Of a DNA stretch of 64,000 bases, positions 18,899 to 28,105 are shown piece by piece; position 1 is the first letter of the stretch, and each line of letters opens with the position of its first letter. The stretch lies in the NCBI RefSeq assembly GCF_000445995.2, contig NC_022080.4, forward strand, positions 2,638,001-2,702,000, written 5' to 3'. The stretch comes from Geobacillus genomosp. 3 (GTDB lineage Bacteria; Bacillota; Bacilli; Bacillales; Anoxybacillaceae). The translations under genes were made by a program, and so were the position numbers. Under the pieces are notes generated by a model. It saw only the letters and a list, made by a program, of their open reading frames with translations. It ran no database searches and was not told where the DNA came from.

Positions 18899-21800
18899 CT
18901 ATTTGACGGCAATGCGCCCGGGGCCGAATAAAGCGAGCAGCCCGTCGACAAGCGGCGCCGTGGGCGTGACGGCATATTGCTCCGGCAGGCGAAGGAGCGC
19001 CCGCTTCGCTTCGTCATACAAATAAACCGGCGTAACGCCGCGCTGCTGCTCAAGCAGCCGTTTCAGCTTGGACAGTTTGGCCTCATCGCCCCAGCTCGCG
19101 TTAATATATAGCGCCGACACCGGCAAACAGCCGGCGCGGCGGATGACGAGCTGGCGTCTGCCCGCGCGCCGGTCGACTGTTCCAAAAAGCAGCACAAAGT
19201 TTCCTTCCGCCAGCTCGGCGGCGGCGCGGGCATAGACGGACGGAAAGGCGACCGCTTCCACTTCCCCGCTTTCATCGCTGATTGTCACAAACGCCATTTC
19301 CTCTCCCCGTTTTGTCCTCGTTTTCCGTTGTTCGGTCACATAGCCGCCAATAACGGCGGCCGAACCGTGCATCTCGGCAATCGGCACCGCCCGGGCCGCC
19401 TGAAACAGCGGGCGGCAGACGGCAGCCGGGTGCGGGGTGACGGAAAACCCGAGCAGCTCTTTTTCCCGTTTTCGCCGCTCAACCGGCGACAGCGGGGGGG
19501 CATCCATGTATTTCGGCTTCAGCGACAAGCCGCTCGTTCCTAAATACGGCCCGATCAACTGCACGTGTTCGACCGCCACGTCGATGCTCGCCAAAAGCGA
19601 AGCCCGCTCTCCGCCCAATTCATCAAACGCGCCGGCCCAAACGAGCGCCTCAAGCGCCGGACGCGGCAATCCTTTCGGCAACAGGCGGATGGCGAAATCA
19701 AAAAAGTCGGCGAATGGTCCATGTTTCCGGCGCTCCTCGATGATGAGCTTCGCCGCCGCGCCGACGTGTTTCATCACCGCCAGCCCGGTGCGGATCGCCT
19801 TGCCTTCGATCGCAAACCGATAGCCGCTCCGGTTGACCGATGGCGGCAGCAGCGCAATCCCTTTTCGCGCCGCTTCAAGAGCGTAAAGCGCCGTTTTTTC
19901 CCGGTCACCCGCAGCGCCTGAGAGCATGACGGCATAAAAGCAAAGCGGGTAATGGGCTTTAATATACGCCATCGCATACGACAACAGCGCGTAGCTGACC
20001 GCATGGCTCCGGTTGAAGCCATAATCGGCAAAGCGGACGATATGCCGGTACAATTCTTCGGCGGCTTCTTTCGGATAGCCGTTCGCCGCACAGCCGGCGA
20101 CAAACGCTTCCCGCTGCTCAGCAAGCCGCGATTTCTCTTTTTTCGCCACCGCCCGCCGCAACACATCCGCCTGTCCAAGCGAGAATCCGGCCATGCGGGC
20201 GGCGATTTGCATAATTTGCTCCTGGTAGATCAACACCCCGTAAGTCGGCGCCAAAATCGGCGCCAGGTCGGGGTGGGGGAAGGAAACCGCTTCGTCGCCG
20301 CGCTTGCGCCGGATGTAGACCGGAATCATATTCATCGGCCCCGGACGGTACAAGGCGTTGACGGCGACCAAATCTTCCAATTCGGATGGCCGCAGTTCCG
20401 CCAGCACGCGTTTCATGCCGTTTGATTCAAGCTGAAAAATGCCGTTCGTCTCCCCGGCGCCTAGGAGCGCATACGTTTTTTCGTCGTCAAGCGGCACGCG
20501 CCGCACATCAAACGGCTTTCCTGTCTGCCGCTCGATGAGGCGCACCATTTGCCCGAGCAGCGTCAACGTGCGCAAGCCGAGAAAGTCCATTTTGAGAAGG
20601 CCGAGCGCTTCGAGCGACCCCATGGCGTATTGGGTGAGCGGCCATTCGCCATGGCTTGGCTGCAACGGCACTTGGCGTATAAGCGGTTCGGGACTGATGA
20701 TGACGCCGGCGGCGTGAATCGACGTATGGCGCGGCAGCCCTTCGAGCGTTTGCGCGATATCAAGCCATTGCTTGCCGTCCGGCACCATGTCGGCGGCGCG
20801 GCGAAACGCGGTCGACTCGCCGCGCCATTGGCGGATCGTCACCCCTTGTTTGTCCGGCAAAAGCGCCACGACCCGCTCCGCCTCGCGCCCGGGAATGCCG
20901 AGCGCTTTTGCCGTCTCGCGCAGCGCCGCTTTGGCGCCGAACGTCCCAAACGTAATAATTTGCGCGACGCGGTCGCGCCCGTATTTGTCCGCCACATAGC
21001 GGATCATTTCCTCGCGCCGGTCATCGGGAAAGTCCAGATCAATATCCGGCACCGACACCCGCTCCGGATTCAAAAACCGCTCAAACAACAGGCCGTATCG
21101 GATTGGATCAACATCAGTGATGGCCAAAGCGTAGGCGACGAGCGATCCGGCCGCCGAACCGCGGCCCGGACCGGTGAGAATGCCGCGTTGGCGGGCGTAG
21201 GCGACCACATCGGCGACAATCAAAAAATAATCGCTAAAGCGCATCGCTTGAATGACGTCAAGTTCATGCCAAAGCCGCTCCCTATAACGCTCATCGGCTG
21301 CCGGCACGCGGCGGGCGAGCCCTTGTTCGCACAGACGGCGCAAATAACGGTCCGCCGTTTCCCCGTCCGGAACCGGAAACTTCGGCAGCTGCCAGCCGCC
21401 AAACGGGATGTGCAGCTCGCATTGATCGGCGATGACCACACTGTTCGCGAGCGCCTCCGGCAAGTCGGCAAACCGGCGCGCCATCTCGTCCGGCGCCGCC
21501 AAATAACGGCCGGGATCCTCCGGGATGTCGGCCAACGGCACGCCGCGCCCGATCGCCTGCAAACAGCGCCACGCCGCGGCGTCGCCGCGCTCAACATAGC
21601 GGACATCGTTCGTCGCCACGACCGGCACTCCGGCTTCTTTCGCCAGCCGCAACAGCTCCCCTTCATACGGGGCGCGCGTCCGCTCACCTCGCTCGATGGC
21701 TGTATACAAACGGCCAGGAAACAGCTGCTGGTAGCGGGCGAGCACCGTTTGCGCCCCCCGCCATTCCCCGGCGGCCAACAGCGACTCGACCCGGCCTTCC

Positions 21801-22180
21801 GCCCCCGGGGTGATGGCGACGATTCCATCGCTCAACCGGCGGAGGGCGTCTTCATCCACCTGTTTTTCTTCCCCCATTTGAATCATCGTGCTGATCTCGA
21901 TTACATGGCGGTACCCTTCCTCATTGGCAGCCAGCAGCACAAGCGGATAGGCGCCGTCATCGCCGCTGAGGGCCACATCGGCCGTCATGCCGATGATGGG
22001 CCGGATGCCGTGGCGCCGGCATTCCCGATAAAAGGACAGAGCACCATACAGCACATTGCGGTCGGTCAACGCCAAGGCGGGGCACCCGGACTGTTTCGCC
22101 TTGGCCGCCAGCGCGTCCACGGTGGCCGTGCTTTGAAACAAACTGTAGCCGCTTGACACGTGCAAGTGAACAAACGTCAT
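18899..22180 (-). CDS. dnaE: DNA polymerase III alpha subunit, DnaE type
   Basis: Replicative polymerase used in Firmicutes to extend primers before hand-off to PolC. 1093 residues from ATG 22180, close to the 1115 of B. subtilis. The N-terminal PHP domain (FVHLHVSSGYSLFQS, about 1-200) is followed by the C-family polymerase core with catalytic acidic residues in VSVPDIDLDFPDDRR and the flanking GPGRGSAAGSLVAYAL. A helix-hairpin-helix region comes next, then an OB-fold near 940-1010 (VIGGYVTEQRKTRTKRGEEM). No proofreading domain is present, as expected for DnaE. It is divergent from ytrH. Confidence 0.97.
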   Translation of the reverse strand: MTFVHLHVSSGYSLFQSTATVDALAAKAKQSGCPALALTDRNVLYGALSFYRECRRHGIRPIIGMTADVALSGDDGAYPLVLLAANEEGYRHVIEISTMIQMGEEKQVDEDALRRLSDGIVAITPGAEGRVESLLAAGEWRGAQTVLARYQQLFPGRLYTAIERGERTRAPYEGELLRLAKEAGVPVVATNDVRYVERGDAAAWRCLQAIGRGVPLADIPEDPGRYLAAPDEMARRFADLPEALANSVVIADQCELHIPFGGWQLPKFPVPDGETADRYLRRLCEQGLARRVPAADERYRERLWHELDVIQAMRFSDYFLIVADVVAYARQRGILTGPGRGSAAGSLVAYALAITDVDPIRYGLLFERFLNPERVSVPDIDLDFPDDRREEMIRYVADKYGRDRVAQIITFGTFGAKAALRETAKALGIPGREAERVVALLPDKQGVTIRQWRGESTAFRRAADMVPDGKQWLDIAQTLEGLPRHTSIHAAGVIISPEPLIRQVPLQPSHGEWPLTQYAMGSLEALGLLKMDFLGLRTLTLLGQMVRLIERQTGKPFDVRRVPLDDEKTYALLGAGETNGIFQLESNGMKRVLAELRPSELEDLVAVNALYRPGPMNMIPVYIRRKRGDEAVSFPHPDLAPILAPTYGVLIYQEQIMQIAARMAGFSLGQADVLRRAVAKKEKSRLAEQREAFVAGCAANGYPKEAAEELYRHIVRFADYGFNRSHAVSYALLSYAMAYIKAHYPLCFYAVMLSGAAGDREKTALYALEAARKGIALLPPSVNRSGYRFAIEGKAIRTGLAVMKHVGAAAKLIIEERRKHGPFADFFDFAIRLLPKGLPRPALEALVWAGAFDELGGERASLLASIDVAVEHVQLIGPYLGTSGLSLKPKYMDAPPLSPVERRKREKELLGFSVTPHPAAVCRPLFQAARAVPIAEMHGSAAVIGGYVTEQRKTRTKRGEEMAFVTISDESGEVEAVAFPSVYARAAAELAEGNFVLLFGTVDRRAGRRQLVIRRAGCLPVSALYINASWGDEAKLSKLKRLLEQQRGVTPVYLYDEAKRALLRLPEQYAVTPTAPLVDGLLALFGPGRIAVK

Positions 22181-22293
22181 GAACAGCCCTCCCTTATTCG
22201 TCCGTTTGTGGCCGAAAACTTTTCCTTTGGCTACATACTTCGTCCCATTCGTTGATATACATAGTAAAAGATAAAGAAAGGGGCGGAAAACAA

Positions 22294-22635
22294 ATGAACG
22301 AAAAAGTGGCCTTTTTGCCGGCGTTTATTCAAAGTTATTTCATCGCGGTCGGCGTGTTGCTCGGCGGCGCCATCATCGGGGCGCTCGGCGCTTTTTTAAG
22401 CGGCGGCCAGCCGCTGACCGCCATGTACCGGTTCGCCGGCGATTTGCGCATTTGGGCGGTCGTCGCCGCCATCGGCGGGACGTTTGATACGTTTTACGTC
22501 GTCGAGCGGGGGCTGTTTCTTGGGGAAACGAAAGATATTGTGCGGCAATTTTTGCTTATTTTGTCCGCCATGGGCGGCGCGCAAACAGGGGTCGCGATCA
22601 TTACGTGGCTGACGCAGGAGCACATTTCGCCATGA
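22294..22635 (+). CDS. ytrH: Sporulation membrane protein YtrH
   Basis: 113-residue membrane protein (MNEKVAFLPAFIQSYFIAVG) with three predicted helices. It matches YtrH, a sigma-E-controlled mother-cell protein needed for efficient sporulation in B. subtilis. The ATG at 22294 follows AAAGGGGCGG; a longer reading to 22252 has no ribosome-binding site. Its stop overlaps the ytrI start in ATGA, so the two are coupled. The upstream gap holds ACATACT and ATACATA about 15 bp apart, loosely like a sigma-E promoter, but the match is weak. Confidence 0.88.
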   Translation: MNEKVAFLPAFIQSYFIAVGVLLGGAIIGALGAFLSGGQPLTAMYRFAGDLRIWAVVAAIGGTFDTFYVVERGLFLGETKDIVRQFLLILSAMGGAQTGVAIITWLTQEHISP

Positions 22636-23135
22636 GAATTCCTCCGTATTACCAATCCCCGTCATGGCAGCGCTTTTTCGCCGGCGCAGCGATCGGGGCG
22701 CTCATCAGCTGGTTTGTGTTTTTGTACATTTTCGGCGTCCTGCAAGAAAAACAAGTGCGGCACGTCAATGAGCTCAACGAGCAGATTGCCGACTTGCAAA
22801 ACGAAATTCGCATTTGGCAGGAAGACTATATCCATTACAACAAAGAAATGAAAAAAAAGCTGACCGTGCAAGACGTATCCGTCCACCTCGCCAATGCCGA
22901 GCAGTATAAGCTTGACTCATACACGGCGTTCCGCATCGAAGACAGCGTGAAAGAAGATTTGTCCCATTTGATCACCAAAGACATTGAAACGGTGTACAAC
23001 AGCCGCGAGCTGATCAAACGGACGATTGAAAACAAAACGTATACGATCCACGAAAAAGCGTACCGGTTGGAAATTCATACACTCACCATTTTTACCCTTT
23101 TGGCTGTGGAAGTGAAATTGAAGCCCCTCCTTTAA
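22632..23135 (+). CDS. ytrI: Sporulation membrane protein YtrI
   Basis: 167 residues, with one N-terminal membrane helix (FFAGAAIGALISWFVFLYIF, about 14-33), then a coiled-coil segment with LNEQIADLQNEIRIWQED, then a soluble domain. This is the architecture of YtrI, the partner of YtrH in sporulation. The ATG at 22632 overlaps the ytrH stop by 4 bp. A start nine codons upstream inside ytrH is less likely. The 125 bp after the gene carry no clear terminator. Confidence 0.88.
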   Translation: MRIPPYYQSPSWQRFFAGAAIGALISWFVFLYIFGVLQEKQVRHVNELNEQIADLQNEIRIWQEDYIHYNKEMKKKLTVQDVSVHLANAEQYKLDSYTAFRIEDSVKEDLSHLITKDIETVYNSRELIKRTIENKTYTIHEKAYRLEIHTLTIFTLLAVEVKLKPLL

Positions 23136-23260
23136 TACGTCATGCAGCCCGCAAAAAAGGAGGGGCAAAACGGCGTCCCGTCTCCGAAAAAAGCGTCTGC
23201 CCCCTCATCAGGCGGCAAAAGAGGGGGAAACAGCGCACAGCACCTCCTTGCCCCCTTCCG

Positions 23261-24208
23261 CTACCGTTCCGCCCGGCAAACGGCTTTCACATCGTCCACA
23301 ATGCGGTCGACTTCTTCCCATGAAGCGATGGACGCGCCGGCCGCCAACGGATGGCCGCCGCCGCCGTACCGTTTGGCGACAACATTGATGATCGGCCCTT
23401 TCGAACGGAAGCGAACGCGAATTTCCTTCTCCTCCTCAACGAAAAACACCCAGGCGATGATGCCATCAATGTTGCCGAGCAACCCGACAAGCTGTGACGC
23501 TTCAAGCGGCGTGACGCCGTATTCCTCAAGCAGCGCCCGCGGCATTTTCACCGCCGCCACTCCTTCATCGATCGTGAAATTCGCCAACACATACCCACTC
23601 AAACGGGCGAGTGGCAGGCTCGTCCGATACAACCCGTCGTACAGTTCCGTCAGCGAAAAACCGTGCGAAATGAGCTCCCCGGCATAGCGGAACGTTTTTT
23701 CGCTCGTGCGCGGAAACAAAAAACGGCCCGTGTCGCCGACGATGCCGGCATAAATTAACCGCGCCGCCTCGGCGGTCATCGTCAACCCGTCGTCTTTGCC
23801 GGCCAAATACAGTTCGTAAATCATTTCGCTCGTCGAGCTGGCATCGGTGTCGACCCACATGATGTCACCGTACGGCGTATCGTTCGGGTGGTGATCGATT
23901 TTAATGAGCTTCCGCCCGAGCCGGTAGCGGCTGTCGCAAATCCGCTCCTCGTTCGCCGTGTCGCAGACGATGACGAGCGCCTGTTCATAGACGTCATCGT
24001 CAATGACATCCATGTTCCGCAAAAACGATAAAGACGGGTCATCCGTTCCGACCGCATACACTTGTTTTTCCGGAAATGACGCCCTTAGCAGCGCTGCGAG
24101 TCCGCCTTGCGAACCGTACGCGTCCGGGTCCGGGCGCACGTGGCGGTGGATGATGATCGTGTCAAATTGACGAATCGTTTCGAGAATGTTCCGACAGATG
24201 TCTTTCAT
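23261..24208 (-). CDS. nrnA: Nano-RNase / pAp phosphatase NrnA
   Basis: DHH-DHHA1 phosphoesterase of 315 residues that degrades short RNA oligomers and dephosphorylates 3'-phosphoadenosine 5'-phosphate. Visible metal-binding motifs are HRHVRPDPDAYGSQ near residue 22, a D in VCDTANEERICD, DHHPND near 104 and the DHHA1 glycine motif GGGGHPLAAGAS near the end. The ATG at 24208 has AAAGGGGACGAAGTG in front. It is divergent from ytpI. Confidence 0.95.
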   Translation of the reverse strand: MKDICRNILETIRQFDTIIIHRHVRPDPDAYGSQGGLAALLRASFPEKQVYAVGTDDPSLSFLRNMDVIDDDVYEQALVIVCDTANEERICDSRYRLGRKLIKIDHHPNDTPYGDIMWVDTDASSTSEMIYELYLAGKDDGLTMTAEAARLIYAGIVGDTGRFLFPRTSEKTFRYAGELISHGFSLTELYDGLYRTSLPLARLSGYVLANFTIDEGVAAVKMPRALLEEYGVTPLEASQLVGLLGNIDGIIAWVFFVEEEKEIRVRFRSKGPIINVVAKRYGGGGHPLAAGASIASWEEVDRIVDDVKAVCRAER

Positions 24209-24308
24209 CACTTCGTCCCCTTTTTCTTGCCTGTCATTTTCAACCGCTGGCATTTTTCCGTGTTTCTATGTACAATGGAAAAAGAAATCGACGACGGAGG
24301 GAACCAGC

Positions 24309-24617
24309 ATGCCCGTATTGGTTATTTTCATTATATTTTTCTTTTCGTTTTACGTCTATTATAAAATCCGCTACGTCCGCGCCCAACGCCCGATGGAGCG
24401 CCAGTTTTACTCGGCAAAATCGAGCACGGCGCTCGGACTGTTTGTCGCCTTGTTCGGCATCAACCAGCTGTTTTTATACCAGACGACGGTCACGTATCTC
24501 ATCTCCGCCATCTTTATCGCCTTAGGCTTCGGCAGCGCTTGGGCCGGCTTCCGTGCCTACCGTCACTATTTGCCGCAGGCGGTCGAAGAGGCGGAAAAAG
24601 CGGCGAAACAAAGCTGA
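24309..24617 (+). CDS. ytpI: YtpI-like membrane protein
   Basis: 102-residue protein with an N-terminal helix (MPVLVIFIIFFFSFYVYYKI) and two further hydrophobic segments around 48-85 (FVALFGINQLFLYQ, YLISAIFIALGFGSAW), then a charged tail rich in Ala and Glu. It matches the YtpI family, found next to nrnA and ytoI in Bacillaceae; no function is known. The ATG at 24309 follows GGAGGGAACCAGC. Transcription ends at the terminator shared with ytoI. Confidence 0.82.
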   Translation: MPVLVIFIIFFFSFYVYYKIRYVRAQRPMERQFYSAKSSTALGLFVALFGINQLFLYQTTVTYLISAIFIALGFGSAWAGFRAYRHYLPQAVEEAEKAAKQS

Positions 24618-24640
24618 CCACGGGGTTCGCAACAAAAAGG

Positions 24641-24676
24641 AGGATGTCCGGCGCAAAGGATGGACATCCTTTTTTC
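24641..24676. terminator. Bidirectional terminator between ytpI and ytoI
   Basis: AGGATGTCC/GGACATCCT stem followed by TTTTTT on the plus strand and by CCTTTTTG on the minus strand. Confidence 0.88.
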
Positions 24677-24684
24677 GTTGCCGC

Positions 24685-25992
24685 TTACCGATCGATCAGC
24701 TGGCACATCATCATCGCCTTGCCGACGATCGCCCCTTCGTTATACACCTCGACATCCACTTTCCCGAACTTGCGTCCGAGCTCTAAAAGCTTCGCCTGCA
24801 CATCGACTGTGCTGTCGATTTGCACCGGCTTGATGAAATAAATCGTGATGCTTTCCATCACCAAATCCCCTCGTTTGTACGCCCGCAGCATCCGCGCCGC
24901 CGCCTCGGTGACAATCGTTGTAAACACCCCATAAGAAAGCGTCCCCAAGTAGTTCGTCATTTGCGGGGTGATCGTGCAGCGAAACAGCGTCTCTTTGTCG
25001 CCTGACTCGCGGAACTGGGCGGTGACGAGATCATCGATCGTCTCGCCGACTTGCGGCTGGCGCTGCGCCATTTGCAACGCTTTTAATACGTCTTGGCGGC
25101 TGATGATCCCTTGCAGCCGGTTATGGTCATCGACGACCGGAAGGAGCTCGATGCCTTCCCATACCATAATGTGGGAAGCAAACGCGACCGACGTTTTTCC
25201 GTTCACCGTAATCGGCTGCTTCGTCATCACTTTTTCAATCGGCAGCTGCCGGTCCATATCGAGCACGTCTTTTGCCGTCACAATCCCTTGCACTTTGAGC
25301 TGTCCGTCGACGACCGGAAAGCGGCTATGGCGCGTCTCGCGATTTAACGTATACCAGCGCTCGACGGGATCGTCTGTATATAAATAGGCCGTTTTCTCGA
25401 CAGGGGTGACAATGTCCTCAACGAGCACAATCTCCTTTTTGATCAGCTGGTCATAGATCGCCCGGTTGATCATCGTCGCAACCGTAAACGTATCGTAGCT
25501 CGTCGAAATGATCGGCAGCTGCCGCTCATCGGCGAGCTTTTTGACGTGGTCGGCCGTGTCAAACCCGCCGGTGATGAGCACGGCCGCCCCGGCTTCAAGC
25601 GCCAGTTCATGCGCCTTCGTCCGGTTGCCAACAATCAGCAAGTCGCCCGCACCCGTGTAGCGCATCATCGCTTCAAGCTGCATCGCTCCGATGACGAAGC
25701 GATTGAGCGTTTTGTGCAGCCCCTCGCGGCCGCCGAGCACTTGTCCGTCGACAATGTTGACGACTTCGGCGTACGTGAGCTTTTCGATGTTTTCTTTCCG
25801 CTTTTTCTCGATCCGAATCGTGCCGACGCGCTCGATGGTGCTTACGTATCCTTTGTTCTCCGCATCTTTGATCGCCCGGTACGCCGTCCCTTCGCTCACA
25901 CCCATTTCCTTCGCGATCTGCCGGACGGAAATTTTTTCGCCGATCGGCAGCCGGTGGATGTATTCCAAAATTTGTTCATGTTTGGTTGCCAA
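24685..25992 (-). CDS. ytoI: HTH-DRTGG-CBS-hotdog multidomain regulator YtoI
   Basis: 435-residue cytoplasmic protein with four modules: a winged-helix HTH (about 1-60, ISVRQIAKEMGVSEGTAYRA), a DRTGG domain (about 70-185), two CBS repeats (about 190-310, DPVERWYTLN.. and ITVNGKTSVAFAS..) and a hot-dog thioesterase-like domain (about 325-435, LGTLSYGVFTTIVTEAAARM). CBS pairs usually bind adenine nucleotides, so this looks like a nucleotide-sensing regulator. Ligand and targets are unknown. It starts at TTG 25992 with AAAGGGTGAAG in front. Confidence 0.88.
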   Translation of the reverse strand: MATKHEQILEYIHRLPIGEKISVRQIAKEMGVSEGTAYRAIKDAENKGYVSTIERVGTIRIEKKRKENIEKLTYAEVVNIVDGQVLGGREGLHKTLNRFVIGAMQLEAMMRYTGAGDLLIVGNRTKAHELALEAGAAVLITGGFDTADHVKKLADERQLPIISTSYDTFTVATMINRAIYDQLIKKEIVLVEDIVTPVEKTAYLYTDDPVERWYTLNRETRHSRFPVVDGQLKVQGIVTAKDVLDMDRQLPIEKVMTKQPITVNGKTSVAFASHIMVWEGIELLPVVDDHNRLQGIISRQDVLKALQMAQRQPQVGETIDDLVTAQFRESGDKETLFRCTITPQMTNYLGTLSYGVFTTIVTEAAARMLRAYKRGDLVMESITIYFIKPVQIDSTVDVQAKLLELGRKFGKVDVEVYNEGAIVGKAMMMCQLIDR

Positions 25993-26023
25993 CGATCTTC
26001 ACCCTTTACGTGTTGTTACTTTC

Positions 26024-26052
26024 ATTATACAGGGCGCAGCGGCGGGGATTCA
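26024..26052 (-). promoter_or_regulatory. Promoter of ytoI
   Basis: TTGAAT (26047-26052) and TATAAT (26024-26029) on the minus strand, 17-bp spacer, about 30 bp from the ytoI start. Confidence 0.65.
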
Positions 26053-26074
26053 ACGATCGCGCCGGCCATTAGAA

Positions 26075-26101
26075 AGCGCCCTTCCCGCTTTAGGGAGGGC
26101 G
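26075..26101 (-). terminator. Terminator after the YtkL-type hydrolase gene
   Basis: GCGCCCTTCCC pairs with GGGAGGGCGC (one bulge), followed on the minus strand by TTTCT. Ends the hydrolase transcript before the ytoI promoter. Confidence 0.75.
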
Positions 26102-26107
26102 CCTCTG

Positions 26108-26788
26108 TTACAGTTCGATGCTTTCGCCTGGTTTCAGCGCGCGGCCGACACCCGGCGGCAGAAGCGAGACGAACCGTTCCGGGTCTTGGGCGATCGGCGG
26201 GAACGTGTTGTAATGGATCGGTACGACGAGGTTCGCTCCAAGCCATTCAGCCGCCACCGCCGCGTCTTCCGGCCCCATCGTGAAGCTGTCGCCGATCGGC
26301 AGGAATGCGACATCGATGTTATGGCGCTCGCCGATCAGCTTCATGTCGGAAAACAGCCCGGTGTCGCCGGCATGGTAAATCGTTTTGCCTTCGGCCGTGA
26401 ACAAAATGCCGGTCGGCATGCCTAAATAAATGATTTGCTTGTCATCGGTCACAAACCCGGAGCTATGGAACGCCTGCGTAAACTTGACCGTGCCAAAATC
26501 AAATTGGCGCGCCCCGCCAATGTTCATGCCGAACGTTTCGACCCCTTGCCAGCTTAAATACGTCGCCAGTTCAAACGTCGCCACGACGAGGGCGTTGTTC
26601 CGCTTGGCGATCTCCACCGTGTCGCCGACATGATCCCCGTGCCCGTGCGTCAACAAAATGACATCCGCTTTCACATCTGCTGCGTTCAAATCGGTCGTCG
26701 CATTGCCGGTGATGAACGGGTCGATCAAAATCGTTTTTCCGTTCGTTTCCACGCGGACGACCGAATGGCCATGGTAGCTGATTTTCAT
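26108..26788 (-). CDS. ytkL: Metal-dependent hydrolase, UPF0173 / YtkL type
   Basis: 226-residue metallo-beta-lactamase-fold protein with the metal signature [11 protein letters not shown] near residue 53 and an early [19 protein letters not shown]. Further metal ligands are likely in [12 protein letters not shown] and in [12 protein letters not shown] near the C-terminus. The physiological substrate of this conserved family is not established. The ATG at 26788 is chosen because the family starts at this histidine-rich strand and GGAGAG lies ahead. It is divergent from the dipeptidase gene. Confidence 0.9.
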   Translation of the reverse strand: MKISYHGHSVVRVETNGKTILIDPFITGNATTDLNAADVKADVILLTHGHGDHVGDTVEIAKRNNALVVATFELATYLSWQGVETFGMNIGGARQFDFGTVKFTQAFHSSGFVTDDKQIIYLGMPTGILFTAEGKTIYHAGDTGLFSDMKLIGERHNIDVAFLPIGDSFTMGPEDAAVAAEWLGANLVVPIHYNTFPPIAQDPERFVSLLPPGVGRALKPGESIEL

Positions 26789-26926
26789 CGCCACATCTCT
26801 CCTTTCCATTCCCATGATTCGCCGCCATCCGTCCATTTCCTTCTTTTCCCGCCTGTCCATTTACAAACGGCCCGTTTCTTGGTACGCTCAAAATGGACAA
26901 CAGTGAAAAAAGGAAGGAAGGGAACG

Positions 26927-28021
26927 ATGAACAAACGGCTGCAAGCATTTTCCTCTTGGCTTCAACAACAACATAGTTCATTCGCCTTCATCACGTCAAG
27001 TGCGAACGTGTTTTATTTGAGCGGCTTTTTTTGCGACCCGCACGAACGGCTGCTGGCGCTTTTGGTCTTTCCTGACGGCGAACCGGCGCTCGTCTGTCCG
27101 CAAATGGAAGCGCCGCGCGCCCGCCGGAGCGGCTTTCGGTATACGGTGATCGGCTATGACGACAGCGCCGACCCGTGGGACGACATCCACCGCCACCTCA
27201 AAGCGCGCGGCATCAAGGCCGTCTCGATTGCCGTTGAGAAAAACGATTTGTCGTTCGCCCGCTTCGAGCGGCTCTCGGCGCTGTTTCCGAACAGCCAATG
27301 GCTCGATGCCGAAGATAAGCTGCGCCAGCTTCGCCTGATCAAAGACGAACAAGAAATGAAAGCGCTGCGCCAGGCGGCGGAGCTCGCCGACAAGGCGGTC
27401 GAAATCGGCGTTTCGGCCATCCGCCCGGGCGTGACAGAGCTTGAACTTGTCGCCGTCATTGAATATGAGCTGAAAAAACTCGGCGTCGAAGCGATGTCGT
27501 TTCCGACGACCGTGCTCACCGGCGCGAAAACGGCCGACCCGCACGGCGCGCCGGGGACAGCGGCGGTCGCACCGGGCGATTTCGTCTTGTTCGATTTAGG
27601 CGTCATCGTGGACGGGTATTGTTCGGACATCACCCGCACCGTCATTTGTCAAACGGCAAGCGACGAACAGCGGCTCATGTACGACACCGTCCGGCGCGCC
27701 CAACAAGCCGCCATCGACGTCTGCCGGCCGGGAACAGCCATGAAAGCGGTCGATGGCGCCGCCCGAACCGTCATCACCGAAGCCGGCTACGGGAACTATT
27801 TCACTCACCGCGTCGGCCACGGCTTAGGAATCGAAATCCACGAATACCCGTCGCTTCATGGCGCAAATAGCGAGCCGCTCGCCCCCGGCATGGTGTTTAC
27901 GATCGAACCGGGCATTTACATTCCGTCCATCGGCGGCGTGCGCATTGAAGACGACGTCGCCGTCACAAACGGCGGCGTTGAGGTGTTGACGTCGTTTTCG
28001 AAGGAGCTGCTTATGGTATAA
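26927..28021 (+). CDS. Xaa-Pro dipeptidase, M24 family
   Basis: 364-residue cytosolic metallopeptidase that cleaves Xaa-Pro bonds. It has an N-terminal creatinase-like domain (1-130) and a pita-bread catalytic domain. The five metal ligands can be placed: Asp in LFDLGVIVDGYCSD (two), His in HRVGHGLGIEIHEYP, Glu in FTIEPGIYIP and Glu in GGVRIEDDVAVT. The ATG at 26927 follows GGAAGGAAGGGAACG. It is convergent with ald and shares its terminator. Confidence 0.92.
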   Translation: MNKRLQAFSSWLQQQHSSFAFITSSANVFYLSGFFCDPHERLLALLVFPDGEPALVCPQMEAPRARRSGFRYTVIGYDDSADPWDDIHRHLKARGIKAVSIAVEKNDLSFARFERLSALFPNSQWLDAEDKLRQLRLIKDEQEMKALRQAAELADKAVEIGVSAIRPGVTELELVAVIEYELKKLGVEAMSFPTTVLTGAKTADPHGAPGTAAVAPGDFVLFDLGVIVDGYCSDITRTVICQTASDEQRLMYDTVRRAQQAAIDVCRPGTAMKAVDGAARTVITEAGYGNYFTHRVGHGLGIEIHEYPSLHGANSEPLAPGMVFTIEPGIYIPSIGGVRIEDDVAVTNGGVEVLTSFSKELLMV

Positions 28022-28050
28022 CGGGAACGTTGTCGGCGCATGAGCGCAGC

Positions 28051-28099
28051 AAAAAAGCTGTCCGCCGGCTCTGTCTGCAGACCGGTCGGACAGCTTTTT
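28051..28099. terminator. Bidirectional terminator between dipeptidase gene and ald
   Basis: AAAAAAGCTGTCCG pairs with CGGACAGCTTTTT around an inner loop that also contains the short inverted repeat CTGTCTGCAG. Confidence 0.88.
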
Positions 28100-28105
28100 C
28101 CCTCT

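Noticed and set aside
20549..22156. Long plus-strand open frame of 535 codons opposite dnaE
   Set aside because: It lies wholly antisense to dnaE, its translation is rich in His/Arg/Gln as expected from reversed GC-rich coding DNA, and it has no family motif or ribosome-binding site.
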